Origin: Gorsachius magnificus
Taxonomy: Eukaryota; Chordata; Aves; Pelecaniformes; Ardeidae
Length of the DNA: 64,000 nucleotides
NCBI GenBank assembly: GCA_034008185.1
Contig: CM067081.1
Span: 9,609,821-9,673,820 of the forward strand
Reading direction: 5' to 3'
Positions 12,101-28,728 of this stretch are shown here, piece after piece. The translations under genes were made by a program, and so were the position numbers. How positions within the stretch are numbered: the first letter of the stretch is position 1; each line of letters opens with the position of its first letter. The notes beneath the pieces are model-generated. The model made no database searches. It saw nothing but the letters and a program-made list of their open reading frames with translations, and was not told the DNA's origin.

Positions 12101-13323
12101 GCACAAGAAAGCTTTCTCTGAGATGAGATGGCTTTGCTGGATGATTGCTGAGTTGCCTGGGAAGGCAGGGCTGGGGGAGCAGGGCTGGAGAAGCACTTGC
12201 AAATCCATTTTATTGCTGTTTCCGTTTTCTCAGTTAAAAGGTGGTGTGGTTTTTTTTCTGAGGGGAAGTTTAATGTTTGACATTTTCTGAAAAATACCCC
12301 ATCAATTTCATAGCTAAATGATATTTTTACAGTAATTAGGTAACCTAACTCATATAGTACAGTAATGCAATATTCCTTATCAGAAAAGGATTAACTTCAT
12401 ATATAAAAATCTGTCTATAGGCCAAGCCTTGCCTGACACTCTTCCACTTATATATATTCATCCACCAAACTGTTTTTCCCTCTCTTTCACCTCAGAAGTT
12501 TATCCCCTCATCCATAGAAATTATACACAAACCAAGCTCTTTCCTTGTCTATACGGAGCCTGGCACAATGAGAACCTGATCCCTGAACAACGTTTTGAAG
12601 TGGTGTGTGCTCTGACCATTTGAATACTTAAACTCTGTTTATTAGTCACAAAGAAGAGAGACTGTGGGATACAAGTGTGTGTTGGGGTAATTTACCTCTA
12701 AAGTAGCCAAACTGGTGTTCTGCAAGAGCACAGAGATCTACGCCATGGCAAGGAGAACACAAACCCTGTATTCCAGCACACTCTCCGGTGAACAAAGGAC
12801 TAAGGCAAACCTAAGTCTGTTTGGAGCACTCATGCATTTAGCAGCAGTAACTACAGCAACTAGTTCATAAATTTTTCATAAAAGAAAATAAAGTATTGCA
12901 GGACCCTTCTGTACCTGTTTGGAGGAAAATAAAACTCTGAAATTTGACCTCCCTTAGTAATTTCTCTGACAAGGACTTAATTTCTCTACCTGTTTGGGGA
13001 AGGACAAGCTCTACACCACCAGCTAGATGTTAGGACAGGGTTAAATACAAAACCAGGACTGTTGGTTTTTTTCTTTTTTTTTCATTTCTAGATTCTAGAT
13101 TTAGTAACTCAGATCTCTAGCAAGCAGCTGAATTACACCAATGATTCCTGGATCAGGTTGAGGCGAGAAGACAAGTACCAACCTCGGTTCAAATTTTAGC
13201 TTTATACCTGGGTTCGATCTGACTGAAACGGTCCTCATACTCACTTGTATCTGGAATTTGTTTCTTCAGCTCAGCAGATGAACATTTTCATTGACAACAT
13301 AAACGCAGCCACAACTCATTTAC

Positions 13324-13450
13324 CTGTGAGGTCGTCGTTGGGCCAGGAGCCGAGCTGGCAGGCTTTGCATGTGTATTCATCAAATACATATTCATTCTCT
13401 TTACAAGGAGTGCAGGTCCAACAGCAGCTCACTTCTCCTTTACGGATCAC
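13324..13450 (-). CDS. GRM5: GRM5 exon: cysteine-rich domain
   Basis: This 127-bp exon begins in phase with VIRKGEVSCCWTCTPCKENE and ends LGSWPNDDLTG with the first base of G564 (residues 522-563, human numbering). The acceptor is TTTGTCTCAG and the donor ACAG|GTAAAT. It carries the dense cysteine pattern CC-x2-C-x2-C then C-x2-C. In the family these cysteines form the disulfide-braced rod that passes ligand-induced closure of the Venus flytrap dimer to the membrane domain. The sequence KACQLGSWP separates it from the mGluR1 linker. The 69-residue plus-strand frame over this stretch is an antisense shadow. Confidence 0.96.
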
Positions 13451-15171
13451 CTGAGACAAAAGTTGACATTTGGCTTAGCTGCACAAACGTACATTCATGC
13501 TGCCCCAGCTGCTAATTTAATTTTTTAATCTCTTTTTTTTTGAAGATTTTTGTAAATTTTATTTTAAAAAGGAGTTCCTTTTCATGATATGACACAAGTT
13601 CTCAATTCTCCCATCACGTATATACCAGAAGAAAGAAATCATCAGCCCCACAGAAGTGTAAGTGGAGGTACAGGATCACAATAAGAAGCTTTTTCCTCTC
13701 TTAGAATTAGCAAAACTCAAAATTTCATGGATGGCAATGTGCCTACAGAAGTCAGTACATGACACTCAAGGCATATAATCCACTCCATGGTGGTCCACAC
13801 AGGGAATCATGTCAACAGTGTTATTTCCCTAAGGGTTCATTACCCGAAGATTTTTGGGTGTTTATTTTTCATCCAATTGTGAGTTATTTGTTAAAACTAT
13901 TTTTTTTCCAGACATCAAACTGAACATGCCTTTTTCAGAATTATTTAATTACTGCATTTCTAATTGACATTTAAGAGTGAGAATGTTATCTTTATCCATT
14001 TTAACATCTGACCTGATTTCTCATTTTATAATTTACTGCCAAATGTTATTGCATGCTCATGATTGAGATGCAGATTTTTCAAGATCTTTATTTATCATCT
14101 CTGGGCACTGAAAACATCTGTGCTTCTTTCCATGCATCTTTCTTATGAAATAAGGTATTCCCAGTTTCTCTGCTCTTCCCAAATAATTTATAAACGAATA
14201 CTCCCAATTATAGCATAAGAAGTAGGTTGACTTGTGTATCTTTTGCAATGATGAACTTAGAAGATGGCTTCAAAATCAAATGTCTTTACTGTGATTTTAA
14301 TATATGAAATGTAAAGGAGTATAATAAAAAAGAACTGGATTGCTCTTTGGCAATGCTGTAGCGAAAAAAGTGTAAACTATATAATTTTCATCAGCAATAT
14401 GGGGACTTGAAAACTTCAGTTTTTTACTTTGTTTTTAAAACCATAGAGTATGAAAATTAAAAAAGCCAGACCTGAATAGCTAAATTGGCAGAAAGGCCAT
14501 GGGACCGTAAGTGATTTGCTCTGCAAGTGCTAAGACCAGAGCTACTTGCAAAGCAGAATATCTGTCCTCCACAAGAATTCACATCTTGGGATTTTTTTCA
14601 TTTTGAACTAGAACGAAAAGTTGAATAAATGACAAAATATCTTGTGTCTGGGAAAACCAATTCCTAGAAAGCCTGTAATAATTTTCAGACACATATTTTG
14701 GTGAATTTGATGCATTATAAAAATCTGTAATTTTACAATGTATAAAATACTCAAGAAAATGAAATAGCCAAATAGATACCATATGTCATTACCAAAACAC
14801 CTAAACATTTTATCAAAACAATTAATTTACACTTTTTTTGTTAAACTATTCACCAAATCAACATCTTCTATAAAATACTTGAATTTGACAAACCTGTCAG
14901 AAAACTGATACACTGATCATTTCTTACCCAGCACTACCTGGGGGTTAATCCAGAGAAGTATTATGCATCCTTTTCTAGGAAACAAAATAATTGTTCTCCA
15001 CTACTCAGAATCAGGTCAGATGTTTTTGTATTGAATTTCTTAGTCAGTGATTTCTTCATCCTTTTATTTTTCATTTCTTGAACAACTGTTTATTGTAGCA
15101 TTTAACTGTAAACCAATCTTTTCTGTCCTTTTTAACAAAAATAATTCTCTTTAAACAAAAGATTATTTTCC

Positions 15172-15747
15172 TTCAGGAGCAGATGTCTCCAGTGTGGGTC
15201 CCCGTGGGCTCACCAGCCCTGCCAGCAAACCTGCCCCAGCCTGGGCTCCTCTCCCTATGGGGCCACAGGTCCTGCCAGGAGCCTGCTCCAGCGTGGGCTT
15301 CCCATGGGGTCACCGCCTCCTTCGGGCACATCCCCCTGCTCCGGCGTGGGGTCCTCCCCGGGCTGCAGGTGGGGATCTGCTCCCCCGTGGGCCTCCCTGG
15401 GCTGCAGGGGCACAGCCTGCCCCACCATGGGCTGCCCCAGGGGCTGCAGGGGAATCTCTGCTCCGGCGCCTGGAGCCCCTCCTGCTGCACTGGCCTGGGG
15501 GGCTGCAGGGCTGCTCCCCTCACACCTTCTTGCTCCTCTCTCTGGATGCTGTTGTGCAGGGGTTTTTTGTATCCCAGAGGTGCTACCACCGTCACTGATG
15601 GGCTCAGCCTTGGCCAGTGGTGAGTCTGCCTTGGATCCGGCTGGCATTGGCTCTGTTGGACATGGGGGAAGCTTCTGGCAGCTTCTCACAGAAGCCACCC
15701 CTGTAGCACCCCCCACTACCAAAACCTTGCCATGCAAACCCAATACA
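15172..15747 (-). mobile_element. 3'-truncated LTR of an avian endogenous retrovirus (GC-rich family)
   Basis: On the minus strand the element starts TGTATTGGGTTTGCATGG at 15747. It continues through a stretch (GGGGGAAGCTT, then GCCAATGCCAGCCGG) that I recognise as a common bird interspersed repeat, then enters a GC-rich minisatellite. It stops abruptly at about 15172, where ordinary AT-rich intron resumes, so the 3' half with the polyadenylation region and CA end is missing. The family assignment is from memory. No target duplication can be tested because one end is lost. Overlapping open frames of 134-165 residues on both strands are side effects of its base composition. Confidence 0.55.
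15183..15480. repeat. Composite minisatellite, about 52-bp and 41-bp units
   Basis: A core ctgctcc-N-gygtggg recurs at about 15231, 15283, 15336, 15377, 15417 and 15458, with a weaker copy near 15183. The spacings are 52, 53, 41, 40 and 41. The longer units carry atggggtcac, the shorter ones gggctgcaggg. Two related unit types therefore lie head to tail inside the LTR fragment. Confidence 0.75.
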
Positions 15748-16862
15748 TCCATTCTTTCACATATGTGACTCTGTGGCTGGAGCAGGCTAACATCAGACCC
15801 CTGTTTAGTTATTGTGGGAGTAATTCATGCCACCTTCCTTCAGGTGTCTGCAGAAGGTACGTTCTGATCTGCACCATCTGTCCTGGCTGGGTGCCTTTTG
15901 CCATCAGTGAAGAGAAAGAAGTGTTTCTACACCAAGACTCATCTTAACTGTTTTCAAAGCCTACATGAGGATGGCATGACTCCTGATCTGGAATAATATA
16001 TTTCCATTGACTATAAAGAAAGTTCAGAAATCTGATATAACTGTATATGCCTACAAAAAAAAAAATTAAAAAAAACCAAGAATATGTGTGCAGATGGTAT
16101 CCCATCAGCCCCCCAGTATAGCTGCTTCCCAGTTTGACAGGCATGCCCTGTTAACACAGGAGAAAAGTGATGCAGCTTCCAGTGAGGCATGTCAGAAATT
16201 ACAGCTGTTCTTTCAGTCTGAGCCACTCTGTCATCCATGCCCATCACCTCAGGCCACAGACTTTTATGTAAATGACTGCAAGGTAATCTAAGGACTTGCA
16301 GTATTGCAACTGTTCTGCCGTGGCATGGGATGCTGAAGGACAATAGATTACAATTAATATAAGACAGCTTCATCTACCCTCCTTCCTTGCAACATGGAAA
16401 CTATGCAACATGGAAAGGGGGGAAGAAAAAAATCAAAAACCTGGGAAACAAAGGAGCAGTAACACAGGGATGGTTAAAAAAGAAGTTGCCTACATTTCCT
16501 GAATTTCTAAGTAGTGGTAGCTATCGATGTTCTCCGATGATACCACAGATTTAAGGTCTGAATAATCATGTTCCAGTCTAGGTGTCTAGCAGTGAATTAG
16601 TATCAATTATTATTTATCATTTACCTGCAATTGTACTGACAAGTCCCAGTCAGGGATTTGCATTCCACTGCATCAGATGCTGTAAAAATATGCAGTAAAA
16701 AACAATACCTGCTCTAAAGCATTTGGAATATAGGTATAAAAAAGTCTGCAGTTCACAGACACAGGAGTTCAAGAAAATGGCAAGATATGAAAATAGTGAG
16801 ATGATTATGATACGAGTAAGAACAATACATAAGTCTATACATTTTAATTAAGGTGTGTGTTA

Positions 16863-21991
<5,129 letters not shown>

Positions 21992-24437
21992 TTAGTGCAT
22001 GGGGCTGAAATACGATCAGCTCTTCAGACATCTGTTGGTGGGTTCGCCATTAATGGTGGAAAAAGTCTTTTTAAGTGTCTTAAACAGCTCATAGCAGATG
22101 CTCTTCCTGGCACATGCACTGACCATTTAAAAAAAAAAAAAAAAGAAAGGAATGAAAGAAGAGGTTCCCCTTAAATATTTTCCTATCCAGCTGATGCCTT
22201 TCTCTGTGCAGCTCCACACCTCACATATGTCATTTTTCGACTGTTTCTCTTCCATGTGTTTTTTTAAAGCATGGGTCATGAGCAGTATAATATAATGCTT
22301 TGGGGAACCCAGAAACTTCTCCCCACCTTCAGAAATCGCTCCAAAACCTCAGGAATTTTTTGTTAAGGTGTAAATGCTAACATGGGGTCTATTCTGTAGG
22401 GAACCTGTAGACAGGGCTTTTGATTCACAGACATGGGAACTGATCATGTGCAAACAGACCAACCTAGGCACAGCTCCTTCACTGTACCAACAGTTCCTGT
22501 GCTAATAACTCTCCTACTTCTACGCCTCTTGCTCCTCTCTGTTTACGAAGTGAAGATAATGGTGCAATGCAGATGAACGCATTAAAATGTCTGTGAAGGG
22601 TTTGACAATATGGGTTAGGCAATGACTCCGTTTAGCCAGGATTGGTTAACCCTACTTTGTTTGGCTTTGAAAACATAATGTCTGGATTTCTATTTTCTAT
22701 TTAAGATTCTGTGAAATGCACAATAAAAATTCATTCAGCAGCACCCTGAAGGCCTTTTTTTTTTATTACCCATTGTTATTAATGGCACAGATTCGCTCTG
22801 TTGGCAGCACCAGTCCAACTAGGGAAGAGTAGGCTGGAGGTTTTCTGCCTCATATGTCATCAGCGAAGCTGTCAGCTGCACTCCAGCCACCAGATCTTTA
22901 ATGCTGGGGAAGTGAGAAAAGTCAGACATAAAGCAACTGCATCAATAGTGCCAGGAATTTGTCAGACACCTGGAAAGATTTGGCTCTCGAGGGAGGACAA
23001 AGAGGTCTACTAGAACATTTAGCCTCCTTTTATCAGTCAAACTGATACCCCTAGGAGCTAGGGAATCCCATGTGCGGGCAGCAGGGAGCAAAGGGAATGC
23101 AAATAACCCTCTCTGTCCACTCTGTGAGAACCTGCATCCCACAGAGACATTGGCAAGTGGCAGGGATGGAGCTGACACCTGCTCGTCTGTGCTGCAGGGG
23201 CAGCACGATGTGAGAAGTAATTTATGCCACAAAAACTGATGTGCAGACAATTTTTTTCTTGAAAGAAATGAAGACTAATATATGGGTCTGAGGGTAGCAC
23301 TCATCTAGTTTAACAATCCCTCCAAAAGACAAGCATCCAGTCTGATGTCTAGGTACCTTTTGTGGAGATGAGTAAGAATCTCCAGCTGGTGATTGATGCC
23401 GTCATAAAATAGGTGCATCTACAAGCTCACCTTTTCGGTGGTGAACACGAACATCACCATGCATTTCTAATCACTAAAACATTTTGGAGTACTGAAAACA
23501 ACAGGAAGCGTAATAAAGATCCAGAGACCGAACTGAAAATCACTGTGTAGTGGTCAGTAAGTGAATGAGGGGACTGAGATATCCCTTTTTCCCTTCTGTT
23601 CTGTGCGGGAGCTGGCACTCCCAGTTCTGGTCAACCTCAGGAGCACTGATTAACATTTTGGGTAGTTAAGTGATATGAGCTTGAAGTATCTGTAGTGGAA
23701 AAAAAACACCTTGGAAACAACACACAGCGTTGCTCATTTGTTCTGTTCTACCAAGGTACTGCTTTTTCCTAATTAAAAATAATAGGCATAAAAACTGCAA
23801 CAGTGGAGTACATGTAAAACCCATATTAATTGAAATTAAGTGGAAAATTGAACAAGTGTGTTACATTGCGATACACAAAACTTGGTTTAACCAATTATTC
23901 ATCCTCAAAATTTACAGCTCACAGACCGTGTAGTTAATTATAGTAGCCATTAGAATGAATCAGATTTGCATCAGCAATAGTATTTATTATGAAACAATAT
24001 TTCAGCTGCTTTACTGTGTATGATTGCTTAAAAATTGAATAACTTAATTCTTACAGGAACACTCTCCGCTGGGCTTTGTGCTTCAGTTTTACAGAATTAT
24101 TATTCCAGCTTTCTTTAAACATTGAACCTCATTCAGTTCACCTGATGATTTGTAATGAGGTTGCTTAGCTCTTCACAGAAGCTGCTGGCAATTGTCAATG
24201 GAGTTGTGAGGGAATTAGCTGCTGTGAGAATTTTAATGTACTTCTTCAGCTGGAAAAAACATTTCTCTGAGATGTTAACTGCCTCACTTTGCTGTATAGA
24301 AGCAAACCCAACCTGCCAAGTCTGACTGTCGGTTTGTAGTACCTCAAGATCTGTAGTTAAGGGGAACATCTCAAAAACTGAGACAAAAGAAAATTTTTGC
24401 TCCTTAACATACCGTAATGTGGTCTTAAAAAAGTCAG

Positions 24438-24473
24438 TATATAGTTATATATATATAATATAGTATATAATAG
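24438..24473. repeat. TA-rich simple sequence
   Basis: An imperfect run of TA and TATA units (tatatagttatatatatata and onward). Low-complexity intronic DNA. Confidence 0.65.
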
Positions 24474-27129
24474 TTAAGTCTGAAAGTGATTTTCAACCCA
24501 TTTCACAAAGTACTTCAGCACGTCAGACTTGAAACATATAAAGAACCCCATTTACCTCAGTAACCCTGGGTATCAGGTAGCCCTTTTAAGGGAAGGCTGA
24601 ATACACAAGGTAAAAGGTAGTCTCTCAGTCAGAAAAAAAGGTAAATATATTTTAAATCTGTCTCTGCAACAAGTATGATTTAGGTAACCTTAAACACATT
24701 CTTCACATAAGTGTTAGTGCCTATTGTTCTTGCTGGAACTTGAACATATATCCTTAAATTCATCTATGGGTGCTGTCTTCAGTCAAGAACCTTTCCTGAC
24801 ACAGGCTCATCATGAGATAGAGAGGTGGCACAGATGAATTTAATGATGGTGACACCAGTAACATTTAATAGAATTGACTATAGAGATTAAACTCTTAATC
24901 AAGAATAAATAAAAAAAATCTAATAGAAGTTGAGGAGTTCCTACAGAATTCCTGCACAGAGAATAAACATCCACAGATGGTAACCCCTATGTTTGTTTAT
25001 AATATCCATAGTAGAGCTCTTTTCTGTTAGAGTAAAAAGAACCCCATACCTACAAGAGATCTGTTTTTCTCCATCTTATACATTCCCATATGAGAAAAAT
25101 TTGCAAAGGAAATAGAAATGTCTGTCTTTCCTGTGGGCTAGGAAAAGCCAGCGTGACGCCGTTTAATGTTGGTGTGTGGGGACAAGCAGGATACATTCAC
25201 ATGAATGTTTTAGTTCAGTTCAGGTGTGGGCTTTCAAAGTCAATCTCCAAATTGTTCCTGCTCACTGGGCTTGGGTTTCAAATGTGCGTCACAGTTTTGG
25301 AGCTAGTGTATCGAATTCCTTTCAGATGATGTTAAACGGGATGAAGTGCCCCAGGAAAGCACCTGCTGCACCACAGCTGCAAATGGGTGTTCAAAGCTTT
25401 GGACCAGGCTACAGCCAGTTTAAAGTAAACCTCCCCCAAGCTGCGAATCTCTCTTGGCCCACAGAATCTGCAGTCGGGCTCAGCGTCACTCCCAGTATGC
25501 TGCAGACAGCAGGAGCTGGAGGTACAGAGGCAATGACGTGCGTGGGCCAGGTACAAAGCTTCAATTCGTAGGTCTCCAGTTGATGCTTATTGCAATTTTG
25601 ACAGGCTTAAGTACCTTTTCTGCATTAGGACTGAGCAATTTTTTCAGGACGTAGCTCATTTTCCCACAAACATTGTTTGGAATAATATCAACCTACTTAT
25701 GAAGCTGTGCTGAACTTAGTGATTATGTCCAAACGTTTATAGAAAATAATCTGTACTGCAGTACCGCAGCACCAATAAATAGTAACAGTATCATGATAAT
25801 TACAGCAGAAATAAAAAATTCTGCCTCCTGCAATTAAGAAGTACAAGGCAATGGAAGAATGCAGGCTGAATCAATTCATACCTCATGAGGAAAGTGGGAC
25901 AGAACTTGCAATCATAAAAGATCAAACATTGTGGACTTCTCTGAAAAATAAGGAAATCTCAGTGGTTAGAGCATGTGAACAGATCCCTCAATTCTGTTCT
26001 GTTTATTCCCTGTTCTTTTTTGTCCAAGTAATTTTGGTAAGTAAATAAGGGCTTATGCTGTTATTTTCCAAGCTGTGAGATCATGAGGCAGTTCCAGATT
26101 TGAGGTCACATCGCCATTTCTGTCTATAAAAGATTACATAGCCAAATCCTATCCCTTCTTTGTCAAATTAGATATCCCATCCGTCCTTCCATTTTCCCTC
26201 TAATAATATTTCCTTTCTACTGCTTTTTATCTGCCATCTTTCTTTAGACTAAACATTCCTTAGGAAGAGGACTACTTTCTCATTATCTTCCTGGTTTTCC
26301 TCTGCTTAATGCAATGGGCTTCTTATCGGCTGGAGATTTCAGGTGCTATCGTGCTCTCTCTGAAATGAAAGTAATATTATCCTGGATTTTGTGGGAAATA
26401 GAAGTATGTACATGTTCATTCTGTAGATCATTTAGGAATCTGTATATACAGGATTTGGGTGAGCCTTTGCAATATGGTTAAATGCATTAAATATCAGCTT
26501 AGGTATTTGCCGCCACTGGAGTACGTGCTTAATACCCATGCTTTTTCCTGCTTAAATACATATTCTGTATGTCTGGATTTATCTGTATGTTCCCAGCTTT
26601 ATTGTAGGACTGTGACTACATCAAAGATGAAAAACAGTCTGAGAATTAGTATAAACTCAGAGCATTGTAACCTGCACCTTTTCTGCCCACGTTGCTGGGA
26701 GTGACCCATTTTGGGACACTCCAGCAATATCATAGCAGAGGATAAATGTGGGCTATGCAGGGTGCTCACACACGGTGCTACTCAGCAGCACCTCACAAAA
26801 CAAGGCTTGGGGCCATGGGAAGGCAAGCATGGGTATGTGCACACCACAGCCATGGAGTCTGAGCTGAAGCAGCCTGTTCCCATGAACCTGGGAGTTTATA
26901 CGGGGAGCTGGGGAGGGCTGGCTCTGAAAGCTGCCTTGAACTCCTCATCCAAATTTGTTCTTTTCTGTTGTTGCTTCTCCAAAACACAAATATGTAGATG
27001 ATGGAAAAGAAACATGTTCTTTCATCACGAAAATTATTCCAGCTGGCAACGGTTCATTTCTTGGATCTATTTAAAAATAATTAGTGTACTTATGGGCACT
27101 GATCCAAGAAAGCACTTAAGAGCGCTCAT

Positions 27130-27370
27130 AGTCCTGGTGCAACGTGAGCCCAGTCCTCAGCACAGACGGTGCTCAGCTTTTCTCATGCTCCAGCATCTCT
27201 CTCGCAGACCCAGGCTCCTGCCACCCCAGCTCCGGAGCTGTGCCGGACAGCGGCTCCACTGTGGGCATGGCAGCGGGCAGGTGGCCGGGGAGCTGCGGCC
27301 ACCAGCTGGGAGCAAGGCGGGTGGGAGTAGTTAATAACCCTCCCAAGACCACCCCGCTCCCCCTGCCCAA
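27130..27370. other. GC- and CpG-rich intronic block
   Basis: Between about 27200 and 27320 there are around eight CpG dinucleotides in a background almost free of them, with repeated gcgg and ccgg. Open frames exist on both strands (27014-27334, 27144-27419, 27173-27481 and 27183-27518) but show no domain. Candidates are a regulatory element, an unrecognised repeat or a non-coding exon. I cannot tell which. Confidence 0.35.
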
Positions 27371-28182
27371 ATACGGAAAAACAAGACAAGAAAAAAGCAA
27401 ATCTTGCAGGAAATTCTGAAATTTCACTATTTTTTCCCATATTTTGCATGCAAATAAACAGAAAACATTCTTCAACAACATTCATAATTTTACGGTGTTT
27501 TGATGTAAAACCTGTCATTCCTGGGGTTTTTTTCCCTGCTTTTTACTCTCAAGGAAGATGAAATACAATTTTTTTCTGGTGACGTTACAAAACCTCATCA
27601 AGTAGGGTTGTGCAAGAGTGCAAAATGACCATGATTCAGTATGCTTTTCCTGCTTTCTAACTTTGAGAATACTTTGAATTTTAAAGAATGGAGAAAGGGT
27701 AAAAGAAAGAGTGGAAATACTTTACATTCCAGACATCCCCCCTCTTATTTCATTTCTCCAAGGAGAAACAAGAGAATGAAATATGAGACAGAATATGGGA
27801 GAATATTATTTTTAAAGTGCAGAGCAGTTTGTTTGTTATGCAATGAATTTAACATTGAAATAAAGGGAAATGTGTAGTGTTTTACCTTTTTTATTTTAAA
27901 ATTTCTTAATGACCAAAAGGTTTTTCACAACAAAATCCTAGTGGACATCATAGAGGAAACCAGAAATAGAGCTACAGTTCCCAACTATCCCACAATGTTT
28001 CCCCATGACTACTTCACAAATTAGTTTCTATACATATGTCATTAAACACTTCATTGATTTTTTGTATTAATTTTTGTTTTGAGACAGTATAGGCTTACCT
28101 AAATGGATTCTAATTTTGCTAACAAATAGTCCCACATTCACTTTCCACTGGCAGTAGTTGAAGTTCAAGCCCACCAACAAAA

Positions 28183-28202
28183 GTTGTTGGTTGGTTGGTT
28201 GG
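28183..28202. repeat. (GGTT)n microsatellite
   Basis: Four to five GGTT units on the plus strand followed by a short T run. Confidence 0.7.
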
Positions 28203-28704
28203 GTTTTTTTTCCTCCTCTGCCTTAGTAAATATCTCCAAAAAAATCAGGGGAAAAGGCTGCCCTTTGTAACCAAGACATAACAGGTCCTGTCTGCTGCAG
28301 ATTAAAGTGCAGGACTTCGTAGTCTGTCACTAGTCCATGCTGTCACAGTTGTGCTCCTTGGGAACACATCAGTAACCTTCCCTGGATCTGCATGCTTGGA
28401 ATGGCGTGGCTCCAAGACAGTCATCCCAGAAACATGCACGTCTTCAGCAAAGAAATGAGTGGAGTCTTACAAAATGGAGGAAAGGCTGTATATCTGAACA
28501 GAGTTAAAGCATAATGTTCAAACTTAATTAAGTTGACGTTGTTTAAAGATATTGAAAAGCTATGTCTGGAAGCCTTATTCTGGAAGCTTTTCCAAAATCT
28601 GTCATCAGAGCTTTCTGTTAAAGCAATGTGAAAAAAGTAACTTTTAGTCCTCTGTGATTTGTAATGTTCCAGGTGTTTTTTTCTGCTAAAAATCAAAAGT
28701 AATA

Positions 28705-28728
28705 GTTTATTTATTTATTTATTTATTT
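28705..28728. repeat. (TTTA)n microsatellite
   Basis: Nearly six uninterrupted TTTA units on the plus strand. Confidence 0.85.

Larger units (their letters stand above)
2255..13323 (-). other. GRM5: GRM5 intron (11.1 kb) between the cysteine-rich exon and the 7TM exon
   Basis: The donor is ACAG|GTAAAT and the acceptor is a pyrimidine run followed by CCTGTAG, with a branch-like TACTTAC just upstream. The intron holds a solo LTR (2448-3031), a CR1 fragment (4520-4867), a GC-rich stretch (about 8690-9100) and otherwise unannotated AT-rich sequence. Open frames such as 5298-5651, 7461-7712, 10502-10738 and 11515-11763 show no recognisable domain and no splice logic, so I do not call genes there. 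Confidence 0.9.

Noticed and set aside
13205..13225. GGGTTCGATCT, resembling a tRNA B box
   Set aside because: No matching A box or cloverleaf arms around it, so neither a tRNA nor a tRNA-derived SINE is supported.
13245..13454. Plus-strand 69-residue frame
   Set aside because: Antisense shadow of the cysteine-rich exon at 13324-13450.
15173..15768. Overlapping open frames of 134-165 residues on both strands
   Set aside because: They all lie over the GC-rich LTR minisatellite. Length in several frames at once comes from repeated, stop-poor sequence, and no domain is visible.
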